DNA of 64,000 bases, from contig MU128925.1 in the NCBI GenBank assembly GCA_014904985.1, forward strand, positions 20,052 through 84,051. Direction: 5' to 3'. Source of the stretch: Hydnum rufescens UP504. Its lineage: Eukaryota > Basidiomycota > Agaricomycetes > Cantharellales > Hydnaceae. Each line of letters begins with the position of its first letter. The stretch's first letter is position 1. Shown piece after piece: positions 35,856 through 48,593 of the stretch. The notes below the pieces were generated by a model. It did no database searches and was not told the DNA's origin. It saw only the letters and a program-made list of their open reading frames with translations. Both the position numbers and the translations under genes were made by a program.

Positions 35856-36310
35856 ATCGTTGCTAACCCTACTCTCCAAACGGACTATGAAGATGTGAGT
35901 GAATATTCGTAAGATGCGTTCTATCTCGCTGGGGTATGCGATGCGGATCGGCATATTTGTTGGGGGTTTCACCAACAAGCCAACAAGATCTTTTTTCGAT
36001 ATTGGCATTTTATAAGTACATGATACGATCCACTTGACATCACATAAGGGATACTACCTTCTTTCCTGCTACCGGCGGCCCTGATCCTCCTTGAGGCATC
36101 CTTCATCGCGTAGGACTATGACTGAAAACATAATAGTGAGGTAGCGTGAATGGAGACGCGATGGCCTGATCTGGTCATTTTCGGACTAAGGAAAGAGCCC
36201 GAAGAGGAAGTGAACCGCCATGTTCTGACCTCGCCTCGGGAGGAATGCGTGTACGTGGGTACAAGCATTTCTTGACTTTTTGAAACTTTCCTAGCCTCCA
36301 CAGCGGCATC
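35856..36310 (+). pseudogene. Relic of a second GMC oxidoreductase gene (5' exons)
   Basis: Short blocks match the 5' exons of the GMC gene 600 bp downstream, in the same order and orientation: CTCCAAACGGACTATGAAGATG (first-exon end), TAGGACTATGACTG (start of the DYDW exon), and GAGCCCGAAGAGGAAGTGAACC (the PEKQLNN exon), followed by CCTCGGGAGG. The FAD-binding exon is not recognisable and the frame is broken (the DYDW codon for Trp reads TGA). It looks like a tandem duplicate that has decayed heavily. Confidence 0.7.
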
Positions 36311-36530
36311 GTTAGGGTAGTGATTGTGGTTTGACGTGCGCATCACCAGAAATGGTAGAAATATATAATGTCACCGCAGCGAACACAGCGACACTTCATC
36401 AAAAATAGGGGAAATAGAAGTAAAATGTCAATGGTTATAGAAATGTTGCTATGGTCGGTGGATCCGAACGGACCCTAAAAACTTTGGCAAACGCAGCCCG
36501 TCTCCTCTCTTCCCCCGTACTTTCTTCCCA

Positions 36531-39193
36531 ATGGCCTCCATAGGTCTCGAATCTACTGTCCAAACGGAGTATGATTATGTCGGTGGGTAGCCCCGGGATT
36601 TTTTCTGTCTTTCTCCAGTGCGGAATCCTGATCTCAATGTTTCAGTCGTTGGGGGTTTGCCAACAATATCTCTCTGTTCTGTGTTTACGTGCTCACAAAT
36701 ATTCGGATTCTCAATAGGCGGTACATCTGGACCGGTACGATTCATTGGGTGATGGCGGTTGCATGTTCCATTACCGCTCTTGCCTCGATCCAGGTAGTAG
36801 CTCGCCGTCTGGCCCAAGGGGAGCCAAATTCCCAAGTGCTCCTCATCGAGGCAGGCCCCAGGTCCGTCTATCGTTTTCATGTTTCTCCGGGAAGCTCTGA
36901 CTATCGAGACCAGCAATGTAAATGTAATGATGTCGCGCATGCCTGCAGGATTTTCTAAATTGTTCCAAACGGTGCAAGGCTGCCTCTTCTCGATGCCAAC
37001 GAACAAATCATTGATCTCTCTTGGCATTGTGTTTATCATGTAGGACTATGACTGGAAATACCTTACCGAGGTGAGCATAATTCGTCACGTTCTGATCTCG
37101 TCTTTTTGGCAATGTTGACTGCGTGGACACAGCCCGAAAAGCAGTTGAACAACCGTGTCGTCAACCTTCCTCGCGGGAAATTTCTTGGTGGATCTAGGTA
37201 CGGGCTTTCCTTGACTCTTCATTTCGACAAACCGTGCTGGAAAGGTGCATTCACCACAGTGGGTTGAATGCAACCTTGATTCTCCGTGGCCTGAGATCGG
37301 ACTATGATTCCTGGCTCGAGGCCGGGAATATTGGGTGGGGTTGGGAGGATGTTCTCCCTTTCTTCAAAAAGGTATGTAGTTTATGCTTACCGATTTCTAA
37401 ACAATCGGTTTCCCACATGCATTAATGATAGAGCGAAACGTTTGTCAGTACCAACGGGTACCAAGCAGACCTCGACTTCCATGGCACTGAAGGAATCATT
37501 CACACCTCTATGCCTCCCCCTCTTGCTATCAATGACCCACTGGTAGAATCCTTTATTGACAAAGGAATCCCTTACCAACCAGACATGCATGTCAAAGGTG
37601 AAGCGGTTGACGGGGTTGGTATTGCCACTAGAACCATTCATCAATGGAGTACGAACCAGCGGGTGTGTGTATGCTTTTTCCCCTTGCATCTGGCATCATA
37701 ACTCACAAAGGCATCGGATTTCCTCCTGGCTATGATCGCAGGGCTGACTATGTGAACATTGACCCTCCCGCGAACCTTCATGTCGCTTACAACACGACGG
37801 TTCTTCGCATCATTCTTGACGATCAGTCATCCGGCGCCACTACGGCACCTAAATACACAGCCACGACTGTCGCAGCCGAGATTAAGAACGAGACAGGTAC
37901 CGTAGAGATGGTCACGTATCGTGCTAGAAAAGAAATAATCCTATCGGCCGGAGCGTACAACTCGCCTTTTCTTCTCTTGCATAGTGGTGTGGGCCCCAAG
38001 GACCATCTCAAGGAAGTGGGAATTGAGGTCAAGGTTGATTTGAAAGGTGTCGGAAGGAACCTGGGCGATCATATGCTTTTGAACCAGCTCTATCAGGTGA
38101 AGGATATTGCAACGTGAGCGACTGGAACTATATCGCGAAAGTCGGTTGACTTATGGGAAATGTTCACCAACAGCGAAGACATCCACTATTGGCCCCCGGG
38201 CGCAGAGGCAGGTGTGCGGGAGTGGATCGAGAAAAAGGTGCCCATTTTGTTACGACCCAGAATGGGGGTGCTGAAAAGCGTGGGCTGATTATAGACGGGT
38301 CCTATGGCTTCGTTCTGTGTAGGGGTTCTGGCATTCAAGGTACGTTACCCCCCTTGCCCGGTATGGAGACAATGCTCATTCCTATCTTGCAGGACTTGAG
38401 CGATCGCATAATAAACAAGCCACTGTGGAGAGCAGCCAAGGTGGCCAATCCAGATGCCGACATCTCTGGGCATTTGCCTGGTCAACCACATGTCGAGTGT
38501 AAGTTCATCCTTGATATAGAGGACAATCACTCCTAATTGGGGGTGTCTCTTACATGTCCAGACTATCCGATAGCAAGCGCGATTGGAAGCGAGCTTCCAA
38601 CTAAAGGCGAAACCATAGTTGGACTAGCCGCCATGCTGTTCGGCTTCGATCAGCCTGGGACGGTCACCCTTAGGTCTTCCAACCCTCATGATCCTCCAAA
38701 GATTAACCACAACTATCTCTCTTCTGAGCTGGATCTCGCCCTGTACGTAGAAGCTGCACGCTTCGGGCATGAGATCATGGTGGAGGGCTCCGGGACGCAC
38801 GATCACATCGTTGGCCCCTGGCCCGTTGACCGAATCGTGCCGAGCACCGACGAAGAATGGAAGGAATTTGTGAAGGAAGGAGTAACCACTGACTTTCACC
38901 CCTCGTCAACATGCAAGATGGGGCCAGATACGGACGAGGAGGCTGTGGTGGATCCTCGCCTGCGTGTACGAAACGTCGCAGGGCTCCGAGTTGCCGGTGT
39001 GTTCAAGGTGCTTCCCAACCCTATGCCCCTGGCAGCTGACCGATCGATCTTTTAATGCATGGGGCCCACCTTGCCAGACATTTCAATCCTTCCTACGCTT
39101 GTTCATGGACATACTCAAGCAGTGGCGTACATGATAGGTGAGAAGGCCGCTGATATGATTCTTGAGGACAATAGAGTCAAAGCAGCTATATGA
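36531..39193 (+). CDS. GMC-family FAD oxidoreductase (aryl-alcohol/glucose oxidase-like)
   Basis: About 12 exons encode roughly 620 residues. The ADP-binding fold is assembled from short exons: [28 protein letters not shown]. Then come [31 protein letters not shown] and [10 protein letters not shown] (GMC signature 1 region), [16 protein letters not shown] (signature 2), and the active-site blocks HPSSTCKMG and [19 protein letters not shown], giving the His-His pair of alcohol-oxidising members. The last exon starts after an intron inside [12 protein letters not shown], so translation ends at TGA 39191-39193 rather than at the earlier intronic stop. No signal peptide is obvious: the N-terminus [16 protein letters not shown] is hydrophilic, so it may act inside the cell. 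A decayed relative lies upstream. Substrate unknown. The junction near 37.67 kb is uncertain. Confidence 0.85.
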
Positions 39194-39789
39194 GGCGGCT
39201 TTATACCTGAAGGGAATGTTCTACTAAGCCTGCTCACAAAGTTCTGGGCGAACAGCATCCCGTCGGCTCTGACCTTGTAATATTGTTTTCATGTAATTGT
39301 TGTGATTCCCCCTGGGCATTGGCAAAAGACAAAAATTGTAAATGTTGGTGAACCCTCTATAGGACCTTAGTAATTATGTTCAGTAGTGGAATAAGAACTT
39401 CCCATATCATCTCACTGGCAGTGCGGTCTGACTGACACAATCCTCATCTACGACGGGTTATCTTACAATCCACCCTCTATCCCTCGTTACTTCTGGGACG
39501 AGTGCTCAGGTGAGCTTGGTGAAGGAGCAGCGAGGGGACGCCTCATCGTCGAGATTGTAGTCGAAGTGTGTAGGGTAGTACCGATATTGCTCGAATGACA
39601 CGCAGCAGAGCAATTCACTCACCTGCTTCCTGCACGTTTTACTCATGCGAGATAATGCGCTCTGAACCTCCCATTATTGATTCCCGCACAGTAGACGCGA
39701 ATTCGCAGATTAATAGGGTCCATAGAAGCGAGTACTACCTTGCATACTGGGCATGGGATTCATCATAACGCAATACATGGCCGAGTCGC
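39194..39789. other. Convergent intergenic region
   Basis: This 596-bp stretch separates the 3' ends of the GMC and eL6 genes. It should contain both 3' UTRs. No frame or repeat of note was seen. Confidence 0.4.
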
Positions 39790-40518
39790 CTAGAAGACGA
39801 TTTGGTGAGGGAACTGCCCCTTCGATAAACCCCAGCTAGCTTTCAGGTACTTGGCCAGGTTCTCCTTGGCCTTCACCACCTCCAAAACGGCCTTGTCAAC
39901 CTGCTTTTGGTCCGCTGCCTTGGACTCTGGGAAGGCCGCCTTGACCTTGGGCTTACCCTCCTCAAAGAACTCCGCCTCGGCAGATTGCTTCACACTCGCC
40001 GCCTCCTTCGCAAAGTACGCATCCGTGAACTTTTCTGCAATCTGTTATGGTGAAGGTAGTGAGTGGCTCGACTCCGATGTTTGTACTCGAGCAAGGTACC
40101 TGGGTGTCCACCTCTATTTTTGTCGACGTTGCAATAACGTATGCCTGATTAACGCGGCGTAATGGAACGCCATTGACCTTGTAGGGGCCTGTGATGAGGA
40201 GAAGGCCAGACTCGAGCTGCTTGAGGAAAACCACGCGTTTCCCGCGGAATCGGCCAGCCAAGAGGATCAGAATGGTACCCGGAGTAATGGAGGGGCGTAA
40301 AGTGGAGCGGGGGTGATTTTCTTCGACTTTTTTGGTGGCAAAACGTCGTCTGCGGGGTAGAACCGGGATGCGCGAACAGCAGGAATTAAACGTGTCCCTC
40401 CATTCTTTTCACCACCAACTTTGACCTCCTTGGGAGAGACATCAACAGCGATGGGGGAGGAGCCAGTCGCCCTGAAGCCCCGACGGGTCTGGTGAGGTTT
40501 GATTGTAGTTCGGACCAT
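39790..40518 (-). CDS. RPL6: 60S ribosomal protein eL6 (frame break, probable sequence error)
   Basis: The minus-strand product has the eL6 core [22 protein letters not shown], then [23 protein letters not shown], and after an intron (GTACCTTG...ATAACAG, about 40040-40100) [14 protein letters not shown] and a C-terminus ending PHQIVF with TAG at 39790-39792. The N-terminal part starts [10 protein letters not shown] at 40518. Between about 40280 and 40335 the frame changes: KKSKK is in one frame and LRPSITPGT in another, with a run of six A in between. No intron fits this gap. As eL6 is essential and the flanks are well conserved, a one-base sequencing or assembly error is more likely than a true pseudogene. 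The protein sits on the solvent side of the 60S subunit. Confidence 0.85.
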
Positions 40519-42039
40519 CTATACCAATGCCAAGTCAGCATCATCCGCGTACACGCAGAGTAATCCAGCGAATCTGCCAATTCTGCCACACTCCGAAGCC
40601 AGAGGGTGGCATCATAGGGGACCCGGGGGGCGATTAAACACACTGAGAATATCTAACCTATGCAGAGAGGCCGCCGGTCGTCGGCTGTCGATTGTCTTGA
40701 AGTTGAGTCCCGGATAACCCCGAAATCCCAAAGCAGTAAGACACTCACGTGAACATAAAGGGGCAGTATCGAGAACACATTGTGTCTTCCGTAGACCAAA
40801 ACCAAAGCATTTCATTTCAGAGTAACAGAGTTTGTCCCCAAACTGCGGACACTCCAGGTCTCGTCTCTTGTGGCTTCCTAGAGCCTGTACAGAAGCGACA
40901 GGGAACGACGAATCGATTCACTAAAAACTTGCCGTGGCATGGTACACTTCTGCAGTAAAATTATTTCTGGATCTCTGCTCATAATGAAGCCATTTTCCTG
41001 CTTTCCCGCTGGTATCCAATCCTAGACGACATCCTCGAGACCGCTATAATTCAGACAAGTTCCTTGAGGCGATCCCCTCAGTTCCGTTTAAGCACTGTGC
41101 TGGGCCCTGTGTTGCTTCTAACCAATATACTCATTAGGCTTGGGGCACTGCACCCGACCTCTATCGCCATTTCGTGTTTTTCATGTCGTAAGAGTACAAT
41201 CTCAACCCATGGCGTAGGCTAATCGCCGTGGGCCCTCGCAAGCCAAGCACTCCTCCAATCCCCATGCCTAGCCCTTGATTCAAGGTCCTGCGAAGACCTC
41301 TGGGAATCCAAGCTCGCCGACTCAGGTTTCGTGTTCCACATCATTCCATTACCGTCTATTCGCCCTTGGTCCGGATTTCGTGGGGGTTGGAGTAGGACGC
41401 CTCCACGCATTCGTCCATGAAACCACAGTAGAACATAACAATTCTCGGGCACACGCCCACTACTTCTTTCGATTTCGTGTCTTATAACCATCTCCTAATC
41501 GTCGTACATGGGAAATATATTTATCTGTTCTTCCTTTCCTAGCTCGGTTTCCCTCGGCGATCGACTGACGACCTCGGCCTGGGTCTTATTTTCGGTACGA
41601 TGAACTCTCCGGCAGCCCTCAAGGCCCCACCCCTTGCCTTGATATTCTCAAGTGAACGAAAACTGGGAAACATTCCCAATCACAACTAGTAACAATCCAG
41701 CCGATATGCCCAAAGCTCCAAACCACTATCACGCATACCCCCCCACCTCCGGTCTTCCTTATTCATTAACTCTTCTCTCCCTTGCCCCAATCCCGACCTG
41801 CGATCTGCCCCGTGCAACTCTGACATAATTCATAATCCCCTTGGTAAAGTAAATGTGGCCTCTTCTGTTTTCGCAATGTTCATATTTACATTGTACTTGG
41901 GTAGTGTCACATCATAATCCCAGCCATCATTCTCTTTCAGACTCATGAAGTTACACTCGCACAACAAGGGGACTGCCACAAGATACAATCAAACCATAAT
42001 TAAGCAAATCCAGTAATGTACATCCCCATGTTTACCAGA
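40519..42039. other. Intergenic region, eL6 promoter and RAT1 3' flank
   Basis: About 1.5 kb with only short frames on both strands, the longest (41219-41491, minus) without recognisable motifs. The part next to 40518 should hold the eL6 promoter and perhaps a leader intron, as is common for ribosomal protein genes. The part next to 42039 holds the RAT1 3' UTR. I see no RNA gene in it. Confidence 0.4.
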
Positions 42040-45000
42040 TTATCTGCCTCGCCCACGAGAAGCCCCGCGATATGAAAAGTTGCGATCGCTATTGTATCCG
42101 CCATTTCCATACCCACCTCGGGTAGGAACACCTCGTTGGCCATACCCCGTGGAAGCGTGATAAGTCGCGCCACCATAACCGCCATAAGTTGTGGGAGGAT
42201 AGGATGTACCGTAGCCGCCATAAGCTATGCCCTCCCCACGTCCATTATAATAAGGCGCCGAATTCGAAGGCCCACCATAGCCTCCTCTGGACGAAGGATA
42301 GGCGGGGACAGGTATGCTAGCCCGGCCACCATAGTAGCTTGGTCCATTCCCGTTGCCATTGCTATAGCCCGAGATACCGTACACACCATCCCGGCCTCCG
42401 CCGTATGACCCTCCTGAATTGTGGTAGGCTCCATCGCCTCCACCACCACCACCGCGACCTCGATTTCCCCCCCTGCGAACAGATTCTTGATCCTGTTCGG
42501 TCAGTGTCGGTCGGTTGCGCCGAACCCCGGGCAAAAGCTGTGAGCGGTGAGGCTGTAACTGCTTCGGGTAAAAGTACAGAGCAGATATCGATCGATCATT
42601 ATATAGGTCGCCCAGGTCCCGGGTAACGAACGGCGACAGATAGGTCGAGCCAGGCACACAGGAGGGATCTGCGAGGACTGAGCCCGACATCCCTTTGCTG
42701 AGGGTTACGTCGATTGGAACAGGCTAAAAAGCAATAGCCATTAAGATCAACCCGATCGATGCACAAGAGAAGAAAGCAATGATCCTCACTTGCATACTTC
42801 GCTTTTTGGTATACAGCCCACAAAAATAGTCATATAATGGATCCGCATCGGCCGTTAGGATCACATTATTGCCCCATCGATTTCGCCGAACCTCGTCCTC
42901 GTCCAGCTCAGGGTACCGAGTGGCCATGGCGTCCAAGAGCCGTTTCGGATCGATAAACGGAAGAAGTGCGACCCCTTGCCACGCCATCTTTTTGCCATTC
43001 ATATCTATTTCAAACGTCTCGGGGTAGAAATCCAGAATCGGCGAATCTTCCTCAATCATCAGCCTCTGGAAAGGCTCTGGGAGATGTTTTCGACTAGAGA
43101 TGGGTGGTAAGACAGATGTCCATTCCCTGAGATTGTAAAAAAGCCTGACCTTGCGGCCGGGAAGACCCCCATCAATTGTTCGAAGGGTTTGAATGGAACA
43201 CCCAGGGTGAATCGGATTTCAATGTTCGCGATGTCCTCAAAATCGGATGCAAAAGGGGCGAAATGATAAGGATAATACCATTGCCAGGAAGGCGTCTATA
43301 TGCAGGCGCGCAGTCAACTTCTGAGCTCTGAATTAAGATAGGAAGCTCACTCCTTGATAATAATAGTGAAGGACCCATGACAGACCCTCAAGGTAAGATT
43401 TGGTTATCCTTAAAGGGAAAATAAGCGATTCGAAAATCCAAACACGGCGCGCGACGCACTCTCTTCGGAACTGGGTATCGCTCAGTTCCACCCCAAACTT
43501 CTGCCTATAATACCGTTCCTTATACCCAGGCTCCCATAGACTGCAGGATCAGGTATAAGTATCTGAACGAAGCCATGGCCTATACGCAAGCAAATATAGC
43601 ACACCGGACAGTATCGACTTGATCCACCGTCCCATCGGGATTAACAACGCGGGCCTTGCTCGGTACATCAGCTTGATCTTCGTCTACATCCTCTGAAATA
43701 TCTGGCTCGAGGATATCGTCAACGGAAGCAGGATCGACTTCCTCCACTTCATCAATTTTACGCTTGTGCCCACGGGGGCCGTCACTGGGGATCTCAGGAT
43801 TCGCCCCACCAACCTCGTGATCTTGAGGCGGATAGGCATTATCTGATAACTGCGGCGGCAGGGGATCGTCTACAGGAAGGGACGGATGGTCTTCGACTAT
43901 GTTGGAGTCATCGGAAGGAGTGGTAGGCTTGGTGGCCTCTGCTGGACCGCGCTTTGATGCGTTGCGACCCAAAGGAACCAAACCTGCGAGTTCTGCCTTG
44001 AGATGTTCCGCAGCACTCATGTTGGCCATTCGGATTGCCCGTCTATTGTTCACCACGTCCGCATTGGATCCCCCAAGTGCTTTCGCACCTTCCGCAGGGG
44101 GGAAGGACCCAGGGGAGGGGATCTCCTCCACAGGACCAGTAAAAATATCGAACGCAGGACGTGCGGGCAAGGAATGATGTATGGGAGATTCTGAGGGTGG
44201 GGCTAGGGGCGTAAATGGCACATAGGATGTGGCCTGCATTGACAGGGCAGGCGAGCTTGCTGATGGCCTCAATCGGTTGCTGTCTTCAATTTTCCGGCGT
44301 TTTGCATTTTGGTCTTGTCGTTCTTCGGCTGGGGGGTGCGATGCCACGTTAAGATATGTTTCGCACATGTATTGATAACTGGAGGGGAGTAATGCCCATC
44401 GGACTGTGCTGCTCACTTTCACGCCTCTTTCTGAATATCTCGTCTTCTCTACGAGCAAGACCTTCAAGTATGATCTGTGCCCGTTCCATTACGACATGTC
44501 CGTGATTGGTAAGATAACCACCCATACGAGGGAGCTCAGTCTTCCAGATCCTCAACAATGTGTCGATAGCACCTTCTCTGATCTCAAGGGATGGTAGATG
44601 TGGAAGAAAATCGTTTCCGACGAAAAATATGAGGAAAACCCAATCGTCAAGTGCCTGCTCGAGATTGAAAGCAAAGGGTGTATGAGGTTGATCCAGTTCG
44701 ATTTCGAGGTATTCCCGTAGAACAGAAACATCGAGGAATATGAAGGGTTTTTTCTCCGCCGGCTTCCCTGGCTTGACAGCAGACGCGTCGTCTTTTGCAT
44801 CAACTAACTTCTTGGGGCATTGATTCGCGTAATGGCCCTCTTCACCGCATATTCGGCAACCTCGACTTTCTTGCGCAAAAACGTCCTCTCGGAGAACACG
44901 GAAATTAGGTTCGTGAGTTGCCAAAGCAAGCATGATAAGGTCCGCGTCCTGCAGCGGGGTGAGAATAGTTCAAACACGCCCAATTCAAGCAATTCTTACC

Positions 45001-46158
45001 AAGCCATATATAACATGTTGCGTATTTGGGTCATGGCCTTTGTTGACTCTTTGACGACGAATATAATCCATGATTTTATGTTCCCCCTCTCCGGGCACAC
45101 TTGCATCGGATATTATGACTTGCATCTACAAGCACGCATCAAAATTCGTAAGGGTAAGAACCACTGCAGACTAAACTTACGTTCTTCCATGCAGGGTCTG
45201 AATTAAGTTTTTGAACTATCCAATAACGCAAACTCGAGGCAAGTAAATCCATGAATGGAGTTCCTATGTAACGCGGCATAGCAGATTGTTATGCACTGCA
45301 AAGCCAACGACCAACTATGTCTTACCAGGGGTTATCGCGTTCGAGTCCCAGGATTTCTTGTTTTTAGTCTCCTCGCTCACAGTCTTTCCCATAGCTAGCC
45401 AGAGGTAAGACGCTATAGAAATGCACCAGAAATAGAAAGCGTGCCTTCAAACATTGCAATCCCAGCCTCTCTTTCCTCGTCCTTTTCCCGGGCCTCTTGG
45501 ACAGCTCTAAAGCGTCTTGAACGTTGTTGGTTCATTTTGGCCCTTGGGGCAACACCATCTAGCGACTGCATGTCAGCAATGGCACCACTGTTCAAATTGA
45601 AGCGCCAACCGATAGCCAGGAAGAGGAGCTTTCGAGGACGAGCCATATTGACAACTCGGTCGGTATAGGCAAAAATTTCCAACATCATGTCCTCTTCAGT
45701 TTCGGGTGGAGGCTAGAATATATGCGAGTCAGCACCTGTAGTAAACTGTGATGAATTGAAGGTCACCTTGCCCTCCGGATGGGTACATGGATGAACCTGG
45801 TGGCAGTATGAATAAATTCCAAAAAAAAAAAAAGAAAAAAAGCCAGACTTACAATTCCGTTCATATCCAAATACAAGTTGTCGACTTCGAAACCGTTTGG
45901 ATTCGGTAATGAGATATCAACGGGAAGTAATACGTCTTTTCCATCTGCATCTTGAATAGTGACTGGCTCGTCCTCGACGACACGTTCGACTGCAAAACTG
46001 GAGATGAAAAACATGCCTAACACAACCAAGTCGGGAGGCGCACCAATTTTGGGGTATTTCTTGCTAAGCCAGCGGAAGAGAGCGGGCACACCCTAGAAGA
46101 TAGAGTTCCGGAGGGTTAACTGACAGCCACTGGAACGATATTCAGTAGCGCTGACCAT
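42040..46158 (-). CDS. RAT1: Nuclear 5'-3' exoribonuclease RAT1 (XRN2/Dhp1)
   Basis: About 15 exons encode roughly 1,100 residues on the minus strand. The N-terminus [17 protein letters not shown] needs an initiator-only first exon: ATG at 46158-46156, then a 62-nt intron (46155-46094), then GGTGTGCCC. The XRN catalytic region follows: [61 protein letters not shown], then the exons with [17 protein letters not shown] and [27 protein letters not shown] knuckle [14 protein letters not shown] lies inside, as in fungal Rat1. [24 protein letters not shown] and GYLTNHG come next. The C-terminal half carries KRKIDEVEE, then [18 protein letters not shown], and ends in a Gly/Tyr/Arg-rich tail (SRGRGR) with TAA at 42040-42042. 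The family degrades RNA for transcription termination and rRNA 5' processing. Confidence 0.92.
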
Positions 46159-46175
46159 GCTGAAAGTTGCGGCAA
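46159..46175. promoter_or_regulatory. 17-bp gap between divergent start codons (RAT1 / eIF2B delta)
   Basis: The RAT1 ATG (46158-46156, minus) and the first in-frame ATG of the eIF2B delta gene (46176, plus) are separated by 17 bp. There is no room for a promoter between them, so each gene must be promoted from within the other's 5' coding or first-intron region, with overlapping 5' UTRs. If eIF2B delta starts at its next Met (46215), the gap is 56 bp. Confidence 0.6.
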
Positions 46176-47825
46176 ATGAGACCGGCACAAGCCGAACAAA
46201 GGTGCCGCCACCAAATGTCCAGTACAAAACACACCAATGGTCTCTCCCGGGACCCTCAACCTCGAGGGCCGCCTCCCAATATCCAACCGAGGCCAAAGTT
46301 ATCAAAGGCAGAACGAAGAGATTTGCAAGAGAAACAAAAGGCCGCCAAAGCCGCGGCTGCCTCGTCCACAAATGCTAAAGACAAGCCCAAGGAAGTAGAG
46401 AAAACCCTCGCTGTCCCTGACAAAAAGAGCGAGTCTCGCTCCAAGCCGTCTGCCGTTCGATCTATAGCGAGGATTAACCAGCCGTCACCATCCAAAGACT
46501 CAGCCAGCGTAGAATCTGCTGAAACCGAACATGTGTTACGGGACCTAAGAATATTTTCCCATTTTGGCTTTACGAGCAAGATAGGGTCGTCTGCTACTTC
46601 CACTAAAGCAGACATACACCCGTCCATTCTTCGACTGGCACTACAATTTGCTGAATTTCGTATCGTCGGTGCGAATGCTCGCTGTATTTCTACTTTAACC
46701 GCGCTCAAGACAGTGCGTGAATTTATTACGTCGTTTGTCGCGATCTTATATTTCCCAACGTCAGGTAATTCAAGATTATGCTACTCCTCCTCAGACCACT
46801 CTATCTCGACATCTTATGACTCACCTATCTCCTCAAATCACTCATCTTGTTGCCGCACGACCCATGTCCACCAGTATGGGCAACGCCATTCGATACCTCA
46901 AGTATGAAATCAGCATTCTCGACATTGATTTGCCTGAACAAGACGTGAGCCATCTGAGTCTGCTCACGCATGGTGTTCATGGGAGTAATTATTACAGGCA
47001 AAACAATTTCTTTGCGAACGATTGGACCACTACGTTCGAGACCGCATAATTCTAGCCGATCTCGTCATTCAAGACCTGGCAATTGAAAAGATCCATGACG
47101 GTGATGCGATCCTCACTTACGCTAGGTAATCAATCGGTGTCAATATGGGTTCGCTTCTAATATGGCTTTATATCAGGTCCTCTGTGGTAGAGAAAGTCCT
47201 TGTGCAGGCCCACCAGGCTGCAAAAGACTTTTCAGTGATCATTGTCGACTCTGGGCCACTGTTTGAAGGTGCGAAGTACGATATGGCTACGTTCATTGCG
47301 CATAATTGATGTATATCCATATAAAGGCAAACGATTACTTGCATCGCTTCGTCGAACGGGCATAAAATGCACTTATTGTCTCCTCTCAGCTCTCGGTGCC
47401 GTAATTCCAAGTGTATCGCTTGTTTTTCTCGGAGCCCATGCATTGCACGCGAATGGTGCATTATATTCTCGTGCAGGTACTGCGCTTGTGTCCATGATGG
47501 CCAAACAGCATTCCGTGCCGGTCCTCGCATGTTGTGAGACGTACAAATTTTCCAACGTCGTCCCTTTTGACGGGTTTACGAAGAACGAATTGGGTAATAA
47601 ATGACATTTGCATGCTTTTTGGTGTGGACTCCATCGCTGAGGACCACTTCTCTGATTATAACAGCGCCGGAAGACGGATTCGAGTCCAGACCGTTCCTGC
47701 AGTCACTAAGCCCGCTTTACGATCTCACACCCTCTGAGGCTGTTTCAGCCGTGGTCACAGAAGTGGGCTTGATCCCCCCTAGCTCTGTCCCTACAATACT
47801 ATTTCGAGCAGGAGTCCAGGAATGA
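46176..47825 (+). CDS. GCD2: Translation initiation factor eIF2B subunit delta
   Basis: Several exons encode about 440 residues. The N-terminal part is basic and low-complexity (KLSKAERRDLQEKQKAAKAA), as in other delta subunits. The conserved C-terminal domain reads ILRLALQFAEFRIVGANARC, TTLSRHLMTHLSPQI, ARPMSTSMGNAIRYLK, then after introns AILTYA-RSSVVEKVLVQAH, VIIVDSGPLFEGKRLL, GIKCTYCLLSALGAVIP, VFLGAHALHANGALYSRAGT, VPVLACCETYKFSNVVPFDG, and ends LYDLTPSEAVSAVVTEVGLIPPSSVPTIL with TGA at 47823-47825. The subunit is part of the regulatory subcomplex of the eIF2 guanine nucleotide exchange factor, which senses phosphorylated eIF2 and controls translation. Exon edges near 47.6-47.7 kb are uncertain. 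It is divergent from RAT1. Confidence 0.9.
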
Positions 47826-48593
47826 TGACTCGGGTGGTATTTTTCGTACCACGTGATTCTCGGCCCTCCATAGAAATGGACGCGTTATTTTTCTTTCGTC
47901 TTTTGACGATCAACAGCGTTGGCAGTTGAATATTGCACCGGCCTAGGGGAAAATTTGAGGCCGAGCTCGGTCGGGTTCTCATTCACTGTTTACCCTCCGG
48001 GGCTTCCCTATCTGCTTGGGAATCGATATCCACAACTGATAACACCGTATCCATATGGGCAAAGTATGCTAATTGCTCCCCCACCAGATCTGTTTACCCT
48101 CCCAATAGATCACAACATCGGTGTAAGTCAAGTCGGACAGTAGATAAGAAGCCAGGAACTATGACCAGTCTAATCATACCCCGCAGTTCGGGGGTACATT
48201 CCCTCCCAGGTTCCGTGAGCTGGGGAGATCGTCAGTAGGAACCAGGATGATTTAATTGAGGGGCAAAGTGTGAAATATGAGCGCGAGCCCACAAAGACTG
48301 TTCGGGTGTAGTTGTCTGATTTCTCCGATTTTCAAAAAGTGTGGGCATCAACAGCCCTCTTCGTGTGGGGGGATTCGTTAAAACTTTAACGAGGCGCTCA
48401 AGCTCCACTGGGGCAATGGGAGTGGACTGAAATTGCATAATTCTAACGATTCCCAGAATCGTCCGAGGTCACGTACATGGATCGTTTACCTTGTTTCTGA
48501 TTGTACAACATGACGGGAATGGATTTGATCGAAAGCTTCATGAATAAGGGGAACACCGGTGGGGGGGGCTCCGACTCCATTAATAAGCAGATT
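47826..48593. other. Convergent intergenic region
   Basis: About 770 bp between the 3' ends of the eIF2B delta and pyrimidine nucleotidase genes. A minus-strand frame of 68 codons (48232-48438) has no recognisable motif and no conserved start. Nothing else is seen. Confidence 0.35.

Noticed and set aside
39001..39055. TAA at 39053 as the GMC stop codon
   Set aside because: It lies in the last intron; splicing at GTGTGT...GCCAG restores the conserved C-terminus with HGHTQA.
42136..42626. Plus-strand frames of 90-95 codons opposite the RAT1 tail
   Set aside because: They arise from the Gly/Tyr/Arg-rich coding repeat on the other strand.
45325..45360. GTTCGAGTCC, resembling a tRNA T-loop
   Set aside because: It is the reverse strand of the RAT1 exon coding WDSNAITPG; no stems pair around it.
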